Assembly: GCA_005223045.1 (NCBI GenBank)
Contig: NJBM01000018.1
Span: forward strand, 47,307 to 111,306
Length of the DNA: 64,000 bases
Reading direction: 5' to 3'
From: Planctomycetes bacterium B3_Pla
GTDB lineage: Bacteria; Planctomycetota; Phycisphaerae; Sedimentisphaerales; Anaerobacaceae
Part shown: piece after piece, positions 17,893-27,016 of the stretch
Layout: each line of letters begins with the position of its first letter
How positions within the stretch are numbered: the first letter of the stretch is position 1
Position numbers and translations under genes: made by a program
The notes under the pieces: model-generated
The model's input: the letters and a program-made list of their open reading frames with translations, nothing else
Told to the model about the DNA's origin: nothing
Databases searched by the model: none

Positions 17893-20256
17893 TCACGGTG
17901 TTTTGTCGGTCAGAGCTCTCTTCAGACCCTTGAGACATCCGAGGCCCTCTCGGAGTCCTTTCATGAAATCGCCGAAGGGATTGTCGTTGATGAGATAAGT
18001 CCAGGTCGACGTCGGCCTGACAAGACCTTCGCCGGTCATGTCGATGCCATCCTCGGTAATCCGGGCGGAATTGAACGTCTCGACAATTTCATCGTCTATC
18101 CTCAGCGTCAGCGAGTAGAAAGCCTCGGCGACAATCTTGTGGAATTCATCCAGGGGATTGTGCCCGCCGGCGCCGAAGAGGTGAATGCCGTCACGAATGT
18201 GGCCGACCTGATCGAGGTAGTCGGCCCAGCATTTATCGATATGGAAAAGTGTGATTTGCTTTTCAACGTTTTGCAGGATTTCCTCGCTGACGGCGGCGCG
18301 CAACTTCGTGAAACAATCCGGCGCCTTTTGCGAGAGCAAATCGAGAGCCAACTTATCCTGCAAGATGTCCTGGCGTCTCTGCTGAATAATCCGGCGTTGT
18401 TCCTCGATGACAAATGAATAGTTCCAAAGCGTCCGGCGAATTTCGAAGTTCTGACTCTCGATGATGCGCTGGGCTCGGGCAATTTCACTTCCGATTACCG
18501 GATCGTCGATAGGCTCGTCCTGTCTCGGAATCTGATGCTCAGCCGGGATGAGCTGTTGAATCCCGTACCGTATCAGCAGATCATCCTCCAGGCTGATAAA
18601 GAATCGAGACGAGCCCGGGTCTCCCTGTCGGCCCGCCCGGCCTCGAAGCTGGTTGTCGATTCGGCGGCTCTCATGCCGATTGGTGCCGATCACGTACAGT
18701 CCACCCACCGAAGCCACGTTCTCGCTGTCGCGCCCCTCGGCATCGCCCAGCTTGATATCGGTTCCGCGGCCGGCCATGTTGGTCGAGATCATGACCGAAT
18801 TCAACGATCCGGCCCCGGCAATAATCTTCGCCTCCAACTCGTCATTCTTTGCGTTTAGCACACGGCATTTTATGCCTGCTTGCTGCAGCGCAGCGGCGAG
18901 CCGTTCTGATTCTTCCACACTGCATGTCCCCACGAGGATGGGCCTGCCCGTTGCGTGAACGCGTGTGATCTCTTCCGTGAGAGCCTTGTTTTTGGCCTCG
19001 GTATGCGTGAACACGACGTCCGGGTGATCGACGCGGACGCATGTCCTGTTGGGGGGAATGACAACGACGTTCAGATTGTAAAACTCATTGAACTCCTCGG
19101 CTGCATGTCGAGCCGTGGCAGTCATAGCACACACTTTGGGATATAACTGCATCAAGTGTATCAGCGTGATGGAGCCCTGGATCATTCCTTCGGGCTGGAT
19201 TTGAAGTCTTTCCTTGGCTTCGACAGCGGCCTGCAGGCCGTGCGGCCACCGTCGCTTTTCCGCGACTCGACCCGTGAACTCGTCCACAAGCTCGACTTTT
19301 GCCTCCCGGACTATATAGTCGACGTCGCGATTGAGCAGTACCTCCGCATGGAGTGCAAGATTGACGCCGGTCAATAAGGCAAGGTTCTCCGGGGCGTGCA
19401 GATTGCCGCAATCCACCAAAGATTCGACCCGGTCCAGTCCCGACTCGGTCAGAATGACGTTTCGAGAATACTCATCCGTCTCGTAATCCAAATCGCTATC
19501 GAGACGGCGCACGACTCCCGTCATTAGACTGTGATCCATCGGCGGCGCTGTCATGCTTCCAGCAATGACCAATGGCACCCGGGCTTCATCAATGAGGTTC
19601 GCATCAGCTTCGTCAACGATGGCGAAATTGAACGGGCGGTGAACAAGGTCGCTCTTTTCAAAACAGAGATGATCGCGCAGAAAGTCGAATCCGGCTTCCT
19701 TTGCAGTAGCGTAAGTCACATCCGACGCATACGCCGCCCGTCGAGCGTCAGTGCTCATTCCCTCCTGAACGAAGCCGACCGTCAAACCCAGAAATTCATA
19801 GACCGGTCCCATCCAGTTCCCATCTCTGCTCGCCAGATAGTCGCTGAATGTCAGCACGTGGACACCGCAACCGCTGAGCGCATTCAGATATGCCGGCAGC
19901 ACGGCGACCAGCGTCTTGCCCTCTCCGGTCTGCATTTCCGCGAGCTTGCCCTGGTGCATTACAATTCCTGCGATTATCTGCACGTCAAACGGGCGCAACC
20001 CTAATACGCGCCGGGCCGCTTCGCGCACAAGGGCAAAAGCTTCGACCAGCAGGTCATCCACGCACTCACTGCTCCTGGCCCGAGTGATCAGATTCTGTGA
20101 CGTCTCTTTGAGCACGCGGTCGTCAAAGCTTTGGAACTTGGCCTCAAGTTTGTTGATTTGGGTCAGCAGCTTCCGGTAAGGCTTGAGGTCAAATTCAATA
20201 TGCCTGCCGCGGAGCAGATGAAAAGCCTGTCGGATTTTCTTTAGACCGCCGATCAT
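17893..20256 (-). CDS. secA: SecA-family preprotein translocase ATPase, short form
   Basis: A 787-residue SecA homologue that would drive protein export through SecYEG. Motifs: Walker A MQTGEGKT near residue 108, VHVLTFSDYLASRD, the DEAD-type IVDEADANLIDEARVPL, CAMTATARHAAEEF and AGRGTDIKLGD, followed by QLRGRAGRQGDPGSSRFF. The protein ends without the usual cysteine-rich SEC-C zinc tail and has FDFLRDHL where canonical SecA has FDYLRDNM. It is shorter than most housekeeping SecA proteins. It may be an accessory (SecA2-like) paralogue; a second secA elsewhere in the genome would confirm that. Confidence 0.87.
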   Translation of the reverse strand: MIGGLKKIRQAFHLLRGRHIEFDLKPYRKLLTQINKLEAKFQSFDDRVLKETSQNLITRARSSECVDDLLVEAFALVREAARRVLGLRPFDVQIIAGIVMHQGKLAEMQTGEGKTLVAVLPAYLNALSGCGVHVLTFSDYLASRDGNWMGPVYEFLGLTVGFVQEGMSTDARRAAYASDVTYATAKEAGFDFLRDHLCFEKSDLVHRPFNFAIVDEADANLIDEARVPLVIAGSMTAPPMDHSLMTGVVRRLDSDLDYETDEYSRNVILTESGLDRVESLVDCGNLHAPENLALLTGVNLALHAEVLLNRDVDYIVREAKVELVDEFTGRVAEKRRWPHGLQAAVEAKERLQIQPEGMIQGSITLIHLMQLYPKVCAMTATARHAAEEFNEFYNLNVVVIPPNRTCVRVDHPDVVFTHTEAKNKALTEEITRVHATGRPILVGTCSVEESERLAAALQQAGIKCRVLNAKNDELEAKIIAGAGSLNSVMISTNMAGRGTDIKLGDAEGRDSENVASVGGLYVIGTNRHESRRIDNQLRGRAGRQGDPGSSRFFISLEDDLLIRYGIQQLIPAEHQIPRQDEPIDDPVIGSEIARAQRIIESQNFEIRRTLWNYSFVIEEQRRIIQQRRQDILQDKLALDLLSQKAPDCFTKLRAAVSEEILQNVEKQITLFHIDKCWADYLDQVGHIRDGIHLFGAGGHNPLDEFHKIVAEAFYSLTLRIDDEIVETFNSARITEDGIDMTGEGLVRPTSTWTYLINDNPFGDFMKGLREGLGCLKGLKRALTDKTP

Positions 20257-20323
20257 TCTGTTGCACCGATATTGTACGCTGATTTAATCCAAAGCAGACA
20301 CCGCCCGGCTGAACTGGGATGGC

Positions 20324-21244
20324 TCAGGATGTCGCGGCCTTTTCGGCCGACTGCTCGCCCTGTGGCGCAGTCTTGCCGCGGTAGATAATTACTTTGGTCG
20401 GGCATTTGGTCATGGCAAGCTCGGTTTGCTCGCTTGGCTCGTATTTTTCATAATCCAGCCGGGCCAGATTGTTCTCTACTGCAAACAGGTCACTCTGCTT
20501 TACGCACACTTTGCAGGCGATGCAGCCGACTTTGCAGATTGACCTTGTGCTCCTGCCCGTCTCATGACTGCTGCAGGCGACGGTCATCATGTTTTCGTGG
20601 CCGAAGGGCACCATTTCTATCAGATTCCGGGGACAAGTTTTCGAGCAGGCCGTGCAGCCGGTGCATTTTGCGTAGTCAACGGTGGCTATGCCGTCAACGA
20701 CGTGCAGGGCATCGAACTTGCAGGCCCTTGTGCAGTCGCCGAGGCCGAGGCAGCCGAACACGCAGGCCTGCACGTTAGCCAAAGCGTTAGCTGCGGTGCA
20801 GCTCGGAATGCCCTGATATTGGCCATTTACGGTTCTCTCGGCGGTGTGAGCGTGGCAATGCACGACCGGCCTCTTTTGAGGGCCCGACTCGCTGACCTGC
20901 AGGTTCAAAATTCCTGCGATGGCGGCGGATGTATCAGGTCCGCCGGGTGCACAGTTGCCTAACAGCTCGGGGTCAGCCATGATGGCTTTTGCGTACTGAC
21001 CACAGCCGGCAAAGCCACAGGCGCCGCAGTCCAGATTCGGCAGAGCTTCGTGTATCTGCTCTATCTTCGGATCAACCTCCACCTTCAGCTTTTCACTGGC
21101 TATTAACAGCACCAGCGCAAAGCCGCTGCCCAGCCCGACCATCGTAACGCCGGCCAGAAGTATCTTCCCGGCCCCATCCTCCGGAGCGGCGGCAGCCAGA
21201 AGTGCGATATACGACATACGAGATACGAGATACGAAAAAATCAT
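20324..21244 (-). CDS. rnfB: Rnf electron transport complex subunit RnfB
   Basis: A 306-residue iron-sulfur subunit of the ferredoxin:NAD+ oxidoreductase that pumps Na+ or H+. One N-terminal helix is followed by the RnfB cluster motif LDCGACGFAGCG near residues 72-83, then ferredoxin-type cysteines CVFGCLGLGDCTRACKF and CTGCTACSKTCP, and further clusters in CKVGCIACKVCVK. The start overlaps the rnfA stop (ATGA), implying coupled translation. The first 15 residues are encoded by a tandem ATACGA-type repeat, which looks like repeat DNA captured into the reading frame. The tail is Ala/Glu-rich. Confidence 0.95.
   Translation of the reverse strand: MIFSYLVSRMSYIALLAAAAPEDGAGKILLAGVTMVGLGSGFALVLLIASEKLKVEVDPKIEQIHEALPNLDCGACGFAGCGQYAKAIMADPELLGNCAPGGPDTSAAIAGILNLQVSESGPQKRPVVHCHAHTAERTVNGQYQGIPSCTAANALANVQACVFGCLGLGDCTRACKFDALHVVDGIATVDYAKCTGCTACSKTCPRNLIEMVPFGHENMMTVACSSHETGRSTRSICKVGCIACKVCVKQSDLFAVENNLARLDYEKYEPSEQTELAMTKCPTKVIIYRGKTAPQGEQSAEKAATS
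21206..21234. repeat. Tandem ATACGA-type repeat inside the start of rnfB
   Basis: Four imperfect units of the form (A/G)(T/A)ATACGA in a row. The same word family fills the intergenic repeat islands near 31.7-31.95 kb and 35.71 kb. Confidence 0.7.
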
Positions 21245-21831
21245 CTTATCATTCCTGCAAAACCCATAAAGGCCAGCGTGAGCAGCCCGGCGGTAATCAG
21301 TGTAATAGGTGCGCCCTTGAGACAGGCGGGGACGTCGGCGAGTTCAAGGCTCTCGCGAATGCCGGCCATTATGCAGATGGCCATCGTAAAACCGATCCCG
21401 GCGCCGAAGCTGCGAACGACCGCTTCGATCAGGCTGTCTATCTCCCAGAGGTACAGGAACAGGCACAATCCCAGGATCGCACAATTCGTCGTGATCAGCG
21501 GCAGAAATATGCCGAAGCTCTCGTACAGCGACGGGAAGAACTTTCGCAAATACATCTCAACCAACTGGACGGCGCCGGCGATAACCAGTATGAAACAAAC
21601 GTACCGTGTGACCTCCAGGCCGAATCTCATCAAAATCCAGTTGTCGATCATCCATGTCAATGTTCCGCTGAGAGTCACGACAAACGTCACCGCCATCCCC
21701 ATGCCGAAGGCCATGTCGATTCTGCCCGATACGCCGAGGTAAGGGCAGATGCCGAGAAACTTGGTAAAGACGAGGTTGTTGATCAGGACGACGGATATGA
21801 AGCCCATAAGTAAAACGTTGAGTGTGTCCAT
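21241..21831 (-). CDS. rnfA: Rnf complex subunit RnfA
   Basis: A 196-residue integral membrane subunit with six predicted helices and the RnfA/NqrE signatures LINNLVFTKFLGICPYLG, ITTNCAILGLC and MAICIMAGIRESLE. With RnfE it forms the antiparallel membrane pair that holds an iron-sulfur cluster at the centre of the pump; the conserved cysteines (C29 and C117 by eye) fit that. It is 12 bases from rnfE and overlaps rnfB by four bases. Confidence 0.96.
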   Translation of the reverse strand: MDTLNVLLMGFISVVLINNLVFTKFLGICPYLGVSGRIDMAFGMGMAVTFVVTLSGTLTWMIDNWILMRFGLEVTRYVCFILVIAGAVQLVEMYLRKFFPSLYESFGIFLPLITTNCAILGLCLFLYLWEIDSLIEAVVRSFGAGIGFTMAICIMAGIRESLELADVPACLKGAPITLITAGLLTLAFMGFAGMIR

Positions 21832-21843
21832 GTATCTTACCTC

Positions 21844-22479
21844 TTAGTTTTTCTTCCCCGTGACCATGTTGACGAGTCCCAACATAAGTCCCAGGGTCAC
21901 AAACGCTCCCACCGGCATGCTCATCGCAGCCCACGGCACAAACCAACCACCTTCTTTAAGCAGAGCAAGTATTTGTATTTCGAGTATTGCGCCTGTCGCC
22001 AGCAGCTCTCTGATACCGGCCAGCACACACAATGTAAGCGTAAAGCCGACTCCCATGCCAACGGCATCGATAATGCTCACCGCAAGACCGTTTTTGCTGG
22101 CGCAGGCCTCAGCCCGGCAAATAATGATACAGTTTACGATGATCAGCGGGACATACGGGCCCAGTGCCGCGCTCATTTCCGGCTGAAACGCCTTGAGGAA
22201 CAAGTCCGCGATGGTGACAAACGTTGCGATCGTAAGCGTAAACATCAGGATTCGAAGGTGCGGCTTGAGAAGATTGCGCATCAGGCTGACCACAATATTG
22301 CTGCATACTAACACAAAGATGACACAACAACCCATCGTCAGGGCCGGCTTGACCGCGGCGGTCACCGCCAGCGTCGGACACATTCCCAACAGAAGCCGAA
22401 ACACGGGGTTTTCACGCCACAATCCCGCAAGAAGCGTGTCTTTGTAAAGCCCGGCAGCACCTTCGGTGTTATTTGCCAT
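21844..22479 (-). CDS. rnfE: Rnf complex subunit RnfE
   Basis: A 211-residue six-helix membrane subunit, paralogous to RnfA in inverted topology. Marks: NPVFRLLLGMCPTLAVT, VPLIIVNCIIICRAEACAS and GVGFTLTLCVLAGIRELLA. It overlaps the end of rnfG by eleven bases, consistent with one transcript in the order C-D-G-E-A-B. Confidence 0.96.
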   Translation of the reverse strand: MANNTEGAAGLYKDTLLAGLWRENPVFRLLLGMCPTLAVTAAVKPALTMGCCVIFVLVCSNIVVSLMRNLLKPHLRILMFTLTIATFVTIADLFLKAFQPEMSAALGPYVPLIIVNCIIICRAEACASKNGLAVSIIDAVGMGVGFTLTLCVLAGIRELLATGAILEIQILALLKEGGWFVPWAAMSMPVGAFVTLGLMLGLVNMVTGKKN

Positions 22480-23089
22480 TGCCGATCAGCCCCTTTTCCT
22501 GCATATCTTTCTTTACCTGTGATACAAACGTATTTATTATCGCAACCACCGCTTCGCTGCTCACCGTAGCTCCGCTTATCGTCACAATCTTGGAATCAAT
22601 CGTCTTTTCATTACCCGTTTTGTCCAGCACAAGCTCCACTGCCGGTGCGCCGACAAACTGACTTCGATAATACGGCAGTTTTATTTGGTCCCCGAAGCCG
22701 GGTGTCTCATTGCTTGCGAGCACTCCGAAGCCTCTCAATTTCTCAAAACCCGCATCAACTGCCAGAACCAACTTTATCTTGTCGGCAAAACCCGATCCTT
22801 CGCACTTAAACGCCCAGCCAACGCATTTGCCGTCGGCTGACAGGGCTTTTTTGACGGCGGTTGCCTTTTTCTTACCTCTGCCCGATTCCACTTCGGCATT
22901 TTCCAGAGCTATTTCAAAACTCTCAGCCTCAGGGAGCATCTCCACGACAAGGTTGTTGAATTTGTCCTTTTCGTTCTGGAGTATCCTGCCTTCCCAGGCG
23001 GCGTTCGCTACGGCGATCAACAGGCCGAAAAAGAACGATGCAACGATCAGCAGCCAGCTTTGTTGAAAGAAGTACTTTACCTTAGCCAC
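22469..23089 (-). CDS. rnfG: Rnf complex flavoprotein subunit RnfG
   Basis: A 206-residue subunit anchored by one N-terminal helix (LLIVASFFFGLLIAVANA) with a periplasmic FMN-binding domain. The covalent FMN site is the threonine in ISGATVSSEA near residue 175, the ApbE target motif. GTG 23089 is chosen because AGGAGG lies eight bases before it, giving the usual small overlap with rnfD; a longer frame from 23131 has no such site. The region after the TM is Glu/Lys-rich. Confidence 0.94.
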   Translation of the reverse strand: MAKVKYFFQQSWLLIVASFFFGLLIAVANAAWEGRILQNEKDKFNNLVVEMLPEAESFEIALENAEVESGRGKKKATAVKKALSADGKCVGWAFKCEGSGFADKIKLVLAVDAGFEKLRGFGVLASNETPGFGDQIKLPYYRSQFVGAPAVELVLDKTGNEKTIDSKIVTISGATVSSEAVVAIINTFVSQVKKDMQEKGLIGNGK

Positions 23090-24119
23090 TTGCCTTGCCT
23101 CCTGTGGGAATCCGTTTGAAGAGCCTGTCAATCAACGGTGTCACGGCGTTCATCAAAAGAATGGAATACATCACGCCTTCCGGGTATTCTCCGACAATTC
23201 TTATCAGCATGGTTATCGCCCCGACGCCGATGCCGAAGACCCACATTCCCCTGCGGGTCAAAGGCGCGGTCACGGGATCGGTAGCTATGAAAAACGCGCA
23301 CATCAATAATCCGCCGCTGCACAAGTGCGACAGTGGCGAAATGCTGGATTCGGAATTTATAAGATAGGGTATTGACGTAAAGACGAACGAAGAGAGCAAG
23401 ACGGCCAGCGGGATATGGAAGTTTATAGTCCGCCTCATGAGTAGATAAATGACACCGATTATGAGAGCCAAAGCGCTCGTTTCGCCGAGGCAGCCGCCAA
23501 CCTCGCCCGTGAATGCAGCCCAGAGCTGCTCGTTAACGACATCCGCTCCTTCTTTCTTCTTCAAGGCATCTTTGCTCAAGGCAAGCGGTGTTGCCTGGGT
23601 TCGTGCATGTAGCACGCTACCTTCGGAAACAGCTTTGACCCTGTTATCTGCAGATATCTCAGGCTTCACCGCGGCAATTGTGACCGGCACCATCCAGGTC
23701 GTCATCAGCATACCGAAGGAAGCAGTGAGAAACGTCCTGCCGACCATAGCGGGATTAAAGATGTTAGCGCCGAGTCCGCCAAACACCATTTTGCCGATGG
23801 CGATGCAGAAAACGCCTCCGACAACCGCAGCCCAAACAGGCAGGCCCGGCGGCAGCGACAAAGCGAGAATTATTCCGGTGACAATTGCGCTGCAATCATC
23901 GAGAGAATTAGGTTTCTTGCGAATCAGATTGCAGAGCCATTCGGTCCCGGCGCACGCGATGACACAGGTTGCAATAAGTATGACCGCGTGGGCGCGGAAG
24001 TAATAGCCGGCCGCCAGCATAGCCGGAGCCAAGCCGATTACGACATCCACCATCACGCCGCGTGTCGAGAGCGGTTTACTAACATGCGGTGCAGATGAAA
24101 CCGTTACATCTTTGAGCAT
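23082..24119 (-). CDS. rnfD: Rnf complex subunit RnfD
   Basis: A 345-residue membrane subunit with about nine helices. The second covalent FMN site is the threonine in TQATPLA near residue 177. Other marks are GGLGANIFNPAMVGRTFL, CSGGLLMCAFFIATDPVTAP and EYPEGVMYSILLMNA, as in RnfD/NqrB proteins. The periplasmic loop around the FMN site is extended by a Lys-rich stretch (LSKDALKKKEGAD). It lies about 45 bases after rnfC. Confidence 0.96.
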   Translation of the reverse strand: MLKDVTVSSAPHVSKPLSTRGVMVDVVIGLAPAMLAAGYYFRAHAVILIATCVIACAGTEWLCNLIRKKPNSLDDCSAIVTGIILALSLPPGLPVWAAVVGGVFCIAIGKMVFGGLGANIFNPAMVGRTFLTASFGMLMTTWMVPVTIAAVKPEISADNRVKAVSEGSVLHARTQATPLALSKDALKKKEGADVVNEQLWAAFTGEVGGCLGETSALALIIGVIYLLMRRTINFHIPLAVLLSSFVFTSIPYLINSESSISPLSHLCSGGLLMCAFFIATDPVTAPLTRRGMWVFGIGVGAITMLIRIVGEYPEGVMYSILLMNAVTPLIDRLFKRIPTGGKASG

Positions 24120-24164
24120 TTATCTTTTTCCAATTTCGAGCTTTAGCTGCGTCGCGCCTGCACG

Positions 24165-25547
24165 CTATTTCTTACTGTTGGCCATCTTCTTCTTTTGCCT
24201 GGCAACGAAGATTTTGCCTGTCTTGATGTATCCCGTGATTTCTATATTGGCCGGGCAGACGTAACTGCAGCAGCCGCACTCGATACAACCGCTCATACAA
24301 TAACGTTCGGCCACGTCCAGCAGATTATACTTTACAGCATGAGCGATTCTCGTGGGATTCAAATTCTCCGGGCAGGCCTCAAGGCACCTGCCACAACGAA
24401 TGCAAGGCGTCACGCGCCTATCGAATTTTGCCCTACCGATCTGCTCTTTCGTCAGCACCGTCACAGCGTTCGCAGCCTTGGTGGTGGGCGTGGTCAAATC
24501 TGCGATTGCTATTCCCATCATCGGCCCGCCGAGGACGACCTTTGCACAGTCTTCGCTGACGCCACCGCAGAACTCAATGAGGTCCCCGACCGACGTTCCT
24601 ATCGGAACATAGTAATTGCCCGGTTTGTTGACCGGCTCTCCGGTTACCGTTACGACCCTGTGGGTCAGCGGAATGCCGGAGATGACCGCTTCGGCGAGTG
24701 CCGCGGCGGTGGCTACATTTAGCACTACCACGCCGATCATCGGGGGAATGCTGCCGCTGGGGACATTCTTTTTCAGAACGGCCCTTATCAACTGCCTTTC
24801 GCCGCCCTGGGGGTATTTTGTTTTCACGGGAACAACTTCAATGTCGTCGCCGTCCCCGGAACCTTGCAGCGCTGCATTCATAACCTCTATGGCCTGCGGC
24901 TTGTTATCTTCTATGCCGATAAAGACATGCGAACAGCCGGACGCCCTTCTGGCAAGTTTGACGCCTGCAATAATTTGGTTCGTCCACTCGAGCATAATGC
25001 GGTAATCGCAGGTAATGTACGGCTCGCACTCACAACCGTTGATGATCAGGTTGTCTTTGGGCATCTGAGGATTCGGCTCGATCTTGACCCTTGTCGGAAA
25101 TCCAGCTCCGCCCATGCCGACAAGCCCGCTCTCGCGGACAGCTTCGCATATCTGCTCGGCAGAGTACTTGCCTACATCGAAATCGGCGGGAACCTGAAAA
25201 GACGGCTGCTTCGCCGGGCCCTCATCGTCGGCCTCAATCACTATCGCTTCGACCCGACCCAGGACTGCATGAGACCTCAAGGCAACTTCCTTTACCTTGC
25301 CTGCAACAGGTGAATGAACCGGCGAGGAAACAAAGGCATCGGAATCGCCTATCTTCTGTCCCGCCTTGACCACGTCTGCTTTCTTGACCAGCGGCCTGCA
25401 AACCGCGCCGATGTGCTGGCTGAGCATAACCGCAACCTGCTTAGCGGCGGGCCCAGGCTGCACCTGGCTCTCACTGGTAAGGGCCTTTTTCCCCGGGGGG
25501 TGCACACCGCCGGGAAAAGAAAATCTACTTTTCACACCAACATTCAT
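24165..25547 (-). CDS. rnfC: Rnf complex subunit RnfC
   Basis: A 460-residue peripheral subunit that exchanges electrons with NAD(H). The N-terminus has FPGGVHPPGKK and PLVKKADVVKAGQKIG, the FMN/NADH-binding region has GMGGAGFPTRVK and NGCECEPYITCDYR, and the C-terminal 4Fe-4S motifs are CIRCGRCLEACP and CIECGCCSYVCP. It is the first gene of the rnfCDGEAB operon. The start lacks a strong ribosome site, but its position fits the family. Confidence 0.96.
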   Translation of the reverse strand: MNVGVKSRFSFPGGVHPPGKKALTSESQVQPGPAAKQVAVMLSQHIGAVCRPLVKKADVVKAGQKIGDSDAFVSSPVHSPVAGKVKEVALRSHAVLGRVEAIVIEADDEGPAKQPSFQVPADFDVGKYSAEQICEAVRESGLVGMGGAGFPTRVKIEPNPQMPKDNLIINGCECEPYITCDYRIMLEWTNQIIAGVKLARRASGCSHVFIGIEDNKPQAIEVMNAALQGSGDGDDIEVVPVKTKYPQGGERQLIRAVLKKNVPSGSIPPMIGVVVLNVATAAALAEAVISGIPLTHRVVTVTGEPVNKPGNYYVPIGTSVGDLIEFCGGVSEDCAKVVLGGPMMGIAIADLTTPTTKAANAVTVLTKEQIGRAKFDRRVTPCIRCGRCLEACPENLNPTRIAHAVKYNLLDVAERYCMSGCIECGCCSYVCPANIEITGYIKTGKIFVARQKKKMANSKK

Positions 25548-25563
25548 ACTCTAAGAACCGGAT

Positions 25564-25872
25564 TTATTTATCTTGGCCGAACTGCCTGTTTATCGCTCTT
25601 GTGACCAGTATGCAAACAAGAGTCAGCAACAGCGCCGACACAAAGCTCAACGCCGTCTGTGCCTGTTCGGTACTTACCACCCAGGAAAGCACTTTCTCAA
25701 AAATCGCTAACGAAGCAATAAAAACTACTAACGGCACCAGGAAAGCCTGAATAACCTTTTTTACTACCGAAGGGCCTTCTACATTCCCCAACTGCCGATA
25801 TACTTTTTGGCAATCACTTCTCTGGTTGCACTCTTGACACAATTCTTGCTGAATCATAGTTTTCGCTACCAT
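25564..25872 (-). CDS. Small cysteine-containing membrane protein upstream of rnfC
   Basis: About 102 residues. A soluble N-terminus with CQECNQRSDC (C-X2-C-X6-C, metal- or cluster-binding in appearance) is followed by two hydrophobic helices (FLVPLVVFIASLAIF and FVSALLLTLVCILVTRA). Small proteins with such a cysteine motif accompany rnf operons in some bacteria, and only 16 bases separate it from rnfC, so an accessory role in the complex is plausible inference. Starts at 25872 or 25857 are both possible. Confidence 0.65.
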   Translation of the reverse strand: MVAKTMIQQELCQECNQRSDCQKVYRQLGNVEGPSVVKKVIQAFLVPLVVFIASLAIFEKVLSWVVSTEQAQTALSFVSALLLTLVCILVTRAINRQFGQDK

Positions 25873-25945
25873 ATAGAATCGATAGATTTTATAATGCAGA
25901 CGGTTAGGATTTGCAAACGAACTCTTGGAAATTTTAGAGATTCTC

Positions 25946-26752
25946 ATGTTTGGGAAACTGGAGCTTTTAATATTAGGTATTGCCCTGTGCCTGTGTGTCG
26001 GCTGCGAGACGAATCCCATAACAGGCCGGGAAGAACTGATGCTTGTTTCGGAGAATCAGGACTTTGAGTTGGGCCGTAAGTATGCTCCCGAGATTGAAAA
26101 GCAGATGGGCGGCAAGATCGAAAATGAAGACCTGCAAAGCTATATTGACAGTATTGGTCAGAAGATCGCTCGCGTCAGCCACCGGTCCGATTGGGAGTAT
26201 CACTATACGGCACTGAACGATGATACCGTCAACGCGTTTGCCTTGCCGGGAGGGTATATTTTTGTCACCAAAGGGATGCTCGTACACCTTGAGACCGAGG
26301 CGCAATTGGCGGCGGTGCTGGCCCACGAGACGGTGCATGTTGTCGCCCGGGATACTTCAAACGCCATGAGCAATCAGATTGGAATGAGTATCCTGCTTGC
26401 CGCTGTCACCTCGGAGGAAACATCGAAAAGCGTTATGACTGCGGCAAACTTAACAAAGCAGATCATCGGCCTGCGCTACAGCAGAAAGGACGAACGCGAG
26501 GCCGACATCGGAGGGCTCGGTTATATGGTTGCCGCAGGCTACAATCCGAACGGCATGGTCGAAACCATGCAGATACTCGAGGAGCAGCAAAAGGGCAAAT
26601 CGATCGAATTTCTCTCAAGCCACCCATCTCCCGAAAACCGCGTGGAGTATTTGGGGCAAGAGGTCCGGATGAATTACTTCAATTCCACAAACCTGAGAGT
26701 TGGAGAAGAGGACTACCGCAGAGCTGTCCTCGACCAACTCAAACGGGACTGA
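25946..26752 (+). CDS. M48-family metallopeptidase lipoprotein
   Basis: A 268-residue exported lipoprotein (lipobox LCVGC near residues 13-17) of the BepA/Oma1-like M48 family, which handles misfolded outer-membrane proteins. The zinc motif is LAHETVHVV near residues 126-134, and the third ligand is the glutamate in KDEREADIGGLGY. The tail has LSSHPSPENRVEYL, typical of the family. ATG 25946 gives a normal signal peptide; the in-frame TTG at 25925 would add seven residues. It is divergent from the small rnf-linked gene. Confidence 0.9.
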   Translation: MFGKLELLILGIALCLCVGCETNPITGREELMLVSENQDFELGRKYAPEIEKQMGGKIENEDLQSYIDSIGQKIARVSHRSDWEYHYTALNDDTVNAFALPGGYIFVTKGMLVHLETEAQLAAVLAHETVHVVARDTSNAMSNQIGMSILLAAVTSEETSKSVMTAANLTKQIIGLRYSRKDEREADIGGLGYMVAAGYNPNGMVETMQILEEQQKGKSIEFLSSHPSPENRVEYLGQEVRMNYFNSTNLRVGEEDYRRAVLDQLKRD

Positions 26753-26834
26753 GATACAAGCTGCCGGGTAAATCCAGCAGCAGTTGATAGCCAGGTATCT
26801 TTAAGTGGACACGATATAACACAGACTTTTCGCC

Positions 26835-27016
26835 AAAAATACGTAGTCACCACAATAGACATCACACTCACAGATTAGATATAATAGACTATGTCCATGG
26901 AGGAACGACCCAAGTATATGAAGTGGTCGGCTGCCAATAATTTGCAAAAATTACGTAGTCACCACAATAGATATTCTGCTCATCAATCGGATATAATGTG
27001 TAGTATTCATGGAGGA
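26835..27016 (+). repeat. Duplicated 70-bp promoter-like module
   Basis: Two copies (26835-26904 and 26946-27016) share the word TACGTAGTCACCACAATAGA, then TATAAT exactly 40 bases after its first base, then CATGGAGGA 16 bases further. Intervening sequence differs. The whole 26753-27726 stretch otherwise holds no convincing gene; short frames that begin at the two CATGGAGGA sites (60-70 codons) resemble nothing known. A small hairpin (GGAGGC/GCCTCC) lies at about 27692-27711. Confidence 0.6.
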
